From positions 844,553 through 908,552 of the forward strand of contig JXTC01000035.1 in assembly GCA_002914845.1 (NCBI GenBank): a DNA stretch of 64,000 nucleotides. Reading direction: 5' to 3'. How positions within the stretch are numbered: the first letter of the stretch is position 1; each line of letters opens with the position of its first letter. The position numbers were made by a program, and so were the translations under genes. The DNA comes from Trema orientale. Taxonomy: Eukaryota > Streptophyta > Magnoliopsida > Rosales > Cannabaceae. Positions 60,085-64,000 of this stretch are shown piece by piece. The notes below the pieces were generated by a model that ran no database searches, was not told the DNA's origin, and saw nothing but the letters and a program-made list of their open reading frames with translations.

Positions 60085-63006
60085 ATGATAACTCAAAGGT
60101 TCGTTCTGTTTGCAAACTTTTGGAACGTGTGCATGTTGTTCATAGCTTGTGCTGTGAGTTATGAAACGTCTTCCAACATTAGGTGCATAGAGAAGGAAAA
60201 GCAAGCCCTGCTCGAGTTTAAAAAAGGCCTAGCTGATCACTCGAACATTCTTTCATCTTGGTCAGCCAAAAATCGTGATTGTTGCGAGTGGAGAGGAATA
60301 ACATGCAACAACAAAACTGGTGGTATCATCATGCTTGATCTTATGGAGAGATCTTTGGCAGGTATGATCAACGTTTCATTGTTACTTGAATTGCAATATC
60401 TAAGCTACTTGAAGCTCAGTTATAATGACTTTCATGGAGGCAGGATTCCAAATGATATCGGTCGTTTTAGTCAACTCAAAGAGCTCGGACTAGCACAAGC
60501 TGGTTTTGTTGGACCAATTCCTCGCCAACTTGGTAACCTTTCAGATTTACAAACTCTTGACCTTTCAAGAAACAATTTGACCGTCGATAACCTTGATTGG
60601 TTGTCTGGTCTTTCTTCTTTGAGCTCCCTTCTCCTGTCAGATGTAAACCTTTCTAAAGTCGTCAATTGGCCTCTATCTATAAGCAAGCTCCCCTCTCTGT
60701 CAGAGCTGTGGTTACCTGCGTGTAATCTTCACGATGTCAATCCTGAATCGCTTCCTCTGATTACCCATCCCACTTCTCTTCGATACCTCACACTCTCCCA
60801 AAATAGCCTTAACGCTTCAATATTTTCTTGGATAGTCAATTTCAGTAGCAGTCTTGTTCTTATTAACTTAAGTAGAAACCAGTTGAAAGGTCCAATCCCA
60901 GATGTTTTCTCCAACATGGTTTCTCTGTTGTCTCTGGATCTTTCTTATAATCAACTCGAAGGTGGGATACCAAAATCATTTCAAAACCTATGTAGCTTGA
61001 TGTCCTTAGATTTGTCGTCTAACAGATTTTCTGATAGGCTTCATGATTCTCTGAAGAATTTGTCATGTGCTGAGAATACCTTGGAGTTCCTTTATCTAAG
61101 CAATAACGGATTCTTGGGGCCTTTTCCAGATCTAACAAAATACTTAGCTTTGAGAATGTTGAAGGTTGATAATAATACCGGTTTGAGTTTAGGAGGCCCT
61201 CTCCCAAAAAACCTTGGCCAACATAACAAGCTAGATTCCTTGAGCTTAGTTGATAATCAATTAAGCGGGCCATTACCAGATTTTACTGAGCTTTCATCCT
61301 TAACATCGTTATTTCTTAAAAACAATAAACTGAATGGAGCTATACCCAAGAGTATGGGGAAACTTTCTAGCCTCGGAATGTTGGATCTTTCTTACAATTC
61401 CTTGAATGGTGTCGTTACCGAAGCCCACTTTTCAAATCTCTCTCGCTTATGGTTTCTTGATATTTCTCACAATTCTTTCTTGTCTTTTAACTTCAATTCT
61501 GGTTGGATTCCACCTTTTCAACTCGATACACTGCATATGACCTCTTGCAACGTCGGCACTTTTCCTATTTGGCTTCGAACACAGAGGAAACTTTCGACAC
61601 TTGATATGGCCAATGCTAATATTTCTGATGCAATACCTGATTGGTTTTGGAACAACCCATCTTCCCCCTGGTATAACTTGAATCTCTCGTTCAACCAAAT
61701 TCATGGGAAGTTGCCAAATCTGTCGTCAATGAACTACCTCTCGGGTGTAATTGATTTGAGTTCCAACCACTTGTCCGGTCCACTCCCACCATTTCCGCCG
61801 AACACGACATTTTTGAGACTGTCCAAAAATATGTTCTCAGGAACTTTATCTTTCTTATGTGAAATGCGACATTCTGTCTTGATTTTCCTCGACCTCTCTG
61901 ATAACAGACTCTCAGGGGAGCTTCCAAACTGCTGGATGCAATTCAAGAACTTGTCATTCTTGAACCTGGCAAATAATCATTTCTCAGGGAAATTACCAGC
62001 CTCCTTAGGCTATTTACCCCAAATTGGCGTGCTGCATTTACATAAAAACAACTTCTATGGAGAAATGCCTTCCTTTCAGAACTGTAAATATTTGTCACTT
62101 CTTGACCTCGGGGAGAATAGAATATCTGGCAAATTACCAGAATGGTTAGCGCAAGGCGGAGAATTTTTGTTTGTTTTGCGCTTAAGCTCCAACGAGTTCA
62201 GTGGAAGCATCCCTACGAGTTGGTGCAGTCTACAAGCTCTTCAAATATTAGACCTCTCTCGAAACAACTTATCTGGTGCTTTACCGCACTGCATTAGCAA
62301 TATGACCGCCATGAAATCTGAAGTCATTAGTTTTCCACAGTACGATGCTGTGAATATAACCTGGAAAGGAATAGAGTCTGAGTTCGGGATAAGTCTTTAC
62401 CTCATGAGAAGCATTGATATTTCGAGCAACCACTTGAGTGGAGTGATCCCTGATAGTATAACAAGTCTGTCAAAATTGAATTCTCTGAACCTGTCCTGCA
62501 ACAATTTGACAGGAGGAATTCCTGGTGACTTTGATCGGTTGAAAGACCATTTAGAAATTCTTGACTTGTCAAGAAACCAGATATCCGGTAACATTCCTCC
62601 AAGCTTTTCTACTTTACATTTTCTCGATCACCTCAACTTGTCGTTCAACAAGTTGACAGGCAGAATCCCAACAAGCATTCAACTACAGAGTCTTCAGGCT
62701 TCTGCATTTATGGGAAACGACGGACTTTTCGGACCACCACTCGCAGGGAATTTGCCGAATCCTGATAACAAGAACAACAAGATCAACAAAGCAAATGAGG
62801 AGGGCTACATAACCTTTGGCTTTTATGTCAGTAGCACGATTGGATTTATTGTAGGGTTCTGGGGATTTTGTGGCCCTTTACTGCTCAGAAGCTCTTGGAG
62901 ACTAGCCTATATCCGATTCTGGATTCGTACCAAGGATTGGATCTATGTAAAAACCAGAGTATTCAAGGCAAGGTTGCTTGGAAAGCTCACAGGGAATACT
63001 TTATGA
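60085..63006 (+). CDS. LRR receptor-like protein (EIX/Cf class), no kinase
   Basis: An intronless coding region of 973 aa. The open frame extends upstream to 60022, but the first ATG is at 60085 and gives a proper signal peptide (MITQRFVLFANF... to CAVSYETSS). The N-cap has CIEKEKQALLEFKKGL and DCCEWRGITCNN. About 28 LRRs follow, with LDLSxNxLSG repeats and many NLS/NxT glycosylation sites. The island is around ITWKGIESEFG. Four further LRRs lead to a C-cap reading LFGPPLAGNL, where sister proteins have LCGPPLTKDC. Then come a short Asn/Lys linker, a TM helix (STIGFIVGFWGFCGPLLL) and a basic tail of about 45 residues (WIYVKTRVFKARLLGKL). The role is inferred as a cell-surface immune receptor partnering SOBIR1-type kinases; the ligand is unknown. 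A TATA box is 96 bp upstream and a 3'-UTR intron is likely. Confidence 0.95.
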   Translation: MITQRFVLFANFWNVCMLFIACAVSYETSSNIRCIEKEKQALLEFKKGLADHSNILSSWSAKNRDCCEWRGITCNNKTGGIIMLDLMERSLAGMINVSLLLELQYLSYLKLSYNDFHGGRIPNDIGRFSQLKELGLAQAGFVGPIPRQLGNLSDLQTLDLSRNNLTVDNLDWLSGLSSLSSLLLSDVNLSKVVNWPLSISKLPSLSELWLPACNLHDVNPESLPLITHPTSLRYLTLSQNSLNASIFSWIVNFSSSLVLINLSRNQLKGPIPDVFSNMVSLLSLDLSYNQLEGGIPKSFQNLCSLMSLDLSSNRFSDRLHDSLKNLSCAENTLEFLYLSNNGFLGPFPDLTKYLALRMLKVDNNTGLSLGGPLPKNLGQHNKLDSLSLVDNQLSGPLPDFTELSSLTSLFLKNNKLNGAIPKSMGKLSSLGMLDLSYNSLNGVVTEAHFSNLSRLWFLDISHNSFLSFNFNSGWIPPFQLDTLHMTSCNVGTFPIWLRTQRKLSTLDMANANISDAIPDWFWNNPSSPWYNLNLSFNQIHGKLPNLSSMNYLSGVIDLSSNHLSGPLPPFPPNTTFLRLSKNMFSGTLSFLCEMRHSVLIFLDLSDNRLSGELPNCWMQFKNLSFLNLANNHFSGKLPASLGYLPQIGVLHLHKNNFYGEMPSFQNCKYLSLLDLGENRISGKLPEWLAQGGEFLFVLRLSSNEFSGSIPTSWCSLQALQILDLSRNNLSGALPHCISNMTAMKSEVISFPQYDAVNITWKGIESEFGISLYLMRSIDISSNHLSGVIPDSITSLSKLNSLNLSCNNLTGGIPGDFDRLKDHLEILDLSRNQISGNIPPSFSTLHFLDHLNLSFNKLTGRIPTSIQLQSLQASAFMGNDGLFGPPLAGNLPNPDNKNNKINKANEEGYITFGFYVSSTIGFIVGFWGFCGPLLLRSSWRLAYIRFWIRTKDWIYVKTRVFKARLLGKLTGNTL

Positions 63007-63018
63007 TCACTTTAAATG

Positions 63019-63215
63019 GTAAAGCTTCCCATTGTGATCACTTTATGCTTCTGTTTCAAATGAACCTTAATGTTTCTATCTCATTCAGTTGATGTTTAAA
63101 GATAAAACAAGAAAGTCATAAACGTCTCACTCAATTGCATAACATTACTTCAAATTTACCAAAATAGTTCTGACATCGATTTCGTCTTGTGCCATGATAA
63201 TTTTAGGAGCTGCAG
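63019..63215 (+). other. Probable 3'-UTR intron of the fourth RLP gene
   Basis: The donor TTTAAATG|GTAAAGCTT lies 12 bases past the stop codon. The acceptor GGAGCTGCAG|GGCATGTTGA is followed by a block homologous to 43441-43495. Confidence 0.55.
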
Positions 63216-63528
63216 GGCATGTTGATACATAATCATCTAGCCAGGAGTTGGAAGTTGGGAGTTATATTCGCACTATAAATTAGTTTTCCGATAAATCCTA
63301 CGACTACGAGGCTACAAGTACAAGTTTCCCTTTCTAGTCTACTCTCCAATTCTCTTGAAAAAAAAAAAAAAGAAAAAAAAAAAGAGTATGCTTCAGAATT
63401 CTGTATGTACAATATTGAGGTATTAGAGAGGCTGTATGCAACAATAACTTATACAAATAAAGTATTGATAAAGAGTAAAAAGAAGATTTCTGATAAATGA
63501 GAAATAACTACTGTACTTTTGAGAAATG

Positions 63529-63711
63529 CCTGCCTTAGGCTATTTATCCTGAATCGGCATGCTGCATTTAAATAATAACAACTTCTTTGGAGAAATGCCT
63601 TTCTTACAGAACTGTAAATATTTTGTCCCTTCTTGACCTCGGGGAGAATAGATTATCGGGACTCTTTGGATTTGCGCTTGAGTTCTATGGAAGCATCCCT
63701 ACAAGTTGGTG
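63529..63711 (+). pseudogene. RLP leucine-rich-repeat relic
   Basis: About 180 bp match positions 61990-62225 of the intact RLP (segments CCTTAGGCTATTTA, TGCTGCATTTA, GGAGAAATGCCTT, CTTGACCTCGGGGAGAATAG, GGAAGCATCCCTAC). There is an internal deletion of about 50 bp and several frame-breaking changes. Homology ends abruptly at both sides, so it is a small dispersed copy of LRR coding sequence. Confidence 0.85.
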
Positions 63712-64000
63712 AATAATAAGGATTAACGAGGGAAGAAGGCAAGTAAATTCCAATTAATAATGCTCAAATGATTAATGCAGAAAGAGATAAATTGGTATAA
63801 CAACAAAAAAGTTATGAAAAGATTATAGTTTGAGAAATCAACCCAATCCGAATCATTGAATGACATATTATAGTGTTTCGGATTATCCTAGGTTTCCTCC
63901 TTCCTCGTATGTTTTTGCTACCAGGCTGTCTTGTGCACCGAATCGTGCACAGGATCATCGTCATATAATATAGTCGGACTCGGAGCAGCTCCAGCAAGTT
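63712..64000. other. Right-edge intergenic sequence
   Basis: No feature recognised; the 61-codon minus-strand frame has no family signature. Confidence 0.4.

Noticed and set aside
63357..63384. A-rich tract near the right edge as a retroposon tail
   Set aside because: No flanking duplication and no SINE body upstream.

Overview
This is nuclear DNA from a flowering plant, almost certainly a core eudicot. It is AT-rich, its genes carry GT-AG introns, it contains plant transposons (CACTA, MITEs, a long-terminal-repeat element), and its genes are plant class III chitinases, a plastid pyruvate kinase and EIX/Cf-like receptor-like proteins (RLPs). I cannot fix the genus. Isolated N bases (1879, 19783) and a 43-base A run show draft-quality sequence, so single-base frame breaks in homopolymers should be read with care.

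Layout. 1-2189: decayed end of a CACTA (En/Spm) transposon on the minus strand, with a Tnp2-type transposase fragment, a GC-rich array of imperfect palindromes, and a terminal repeat at 2176-2189. 2190-9126: no convincing gene; a MITE, a 1.4-kb degenerate repeat field (4990-6440) and a foldback element (6898-7044). 9127-19299: three tandem class III (GH18, hevamine-like) chitinase genes on the plus strand. The first is a pseudogene; the second and third are intact and secreted. 20304-24444 (minus): a complete 12-exon plastid pyruvate kinase beta-subunit gene (581 aa). 27349-37416 (plus): a 20-exon TIMELESS homologue (about 1270 aa) with E2F-like sites and a telo-box just upstream and one apparent 1-base insertion in exon 5. 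The pyruvate kinase and TIMELESS genes are also neighbours in Arabidopsis (At5g52920/At5g52910), so this is conserved microsynteny.

40287-64000: an RLP cluster, all on the plus strand. Two genes are intact (40287-43226 and 60085-63006). Two are full-length but each broken by one frameshift (50279-53264 and 55304-58319). Two are fragments: a signal-peptide remnant cut by an LTR element at 45636, and an LRR relic at 63529-63711. Three of the RLP genes appear to share an intron in the 3' UTR starting within about 20 bases of the stop codon. Between them lie a 2.2-kb LTR with primer-binding site, a three-copy 230-bp tandem repeat, and a GTCGTT-rich block.

Functionally, the window pairs two housekeeping genes (plastid glycolysis feeding fatty-acid synthesis, and replication-fork protection) with two defence-type tandem families (chitinases and cell-surface immune receptors). 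Both defence families show birth-and-death evolution. Also notable is a set of tiny poly(A) insertions, each flanked by 10-15 bp direct repeats, at six places between 9.9 and 38 kb.
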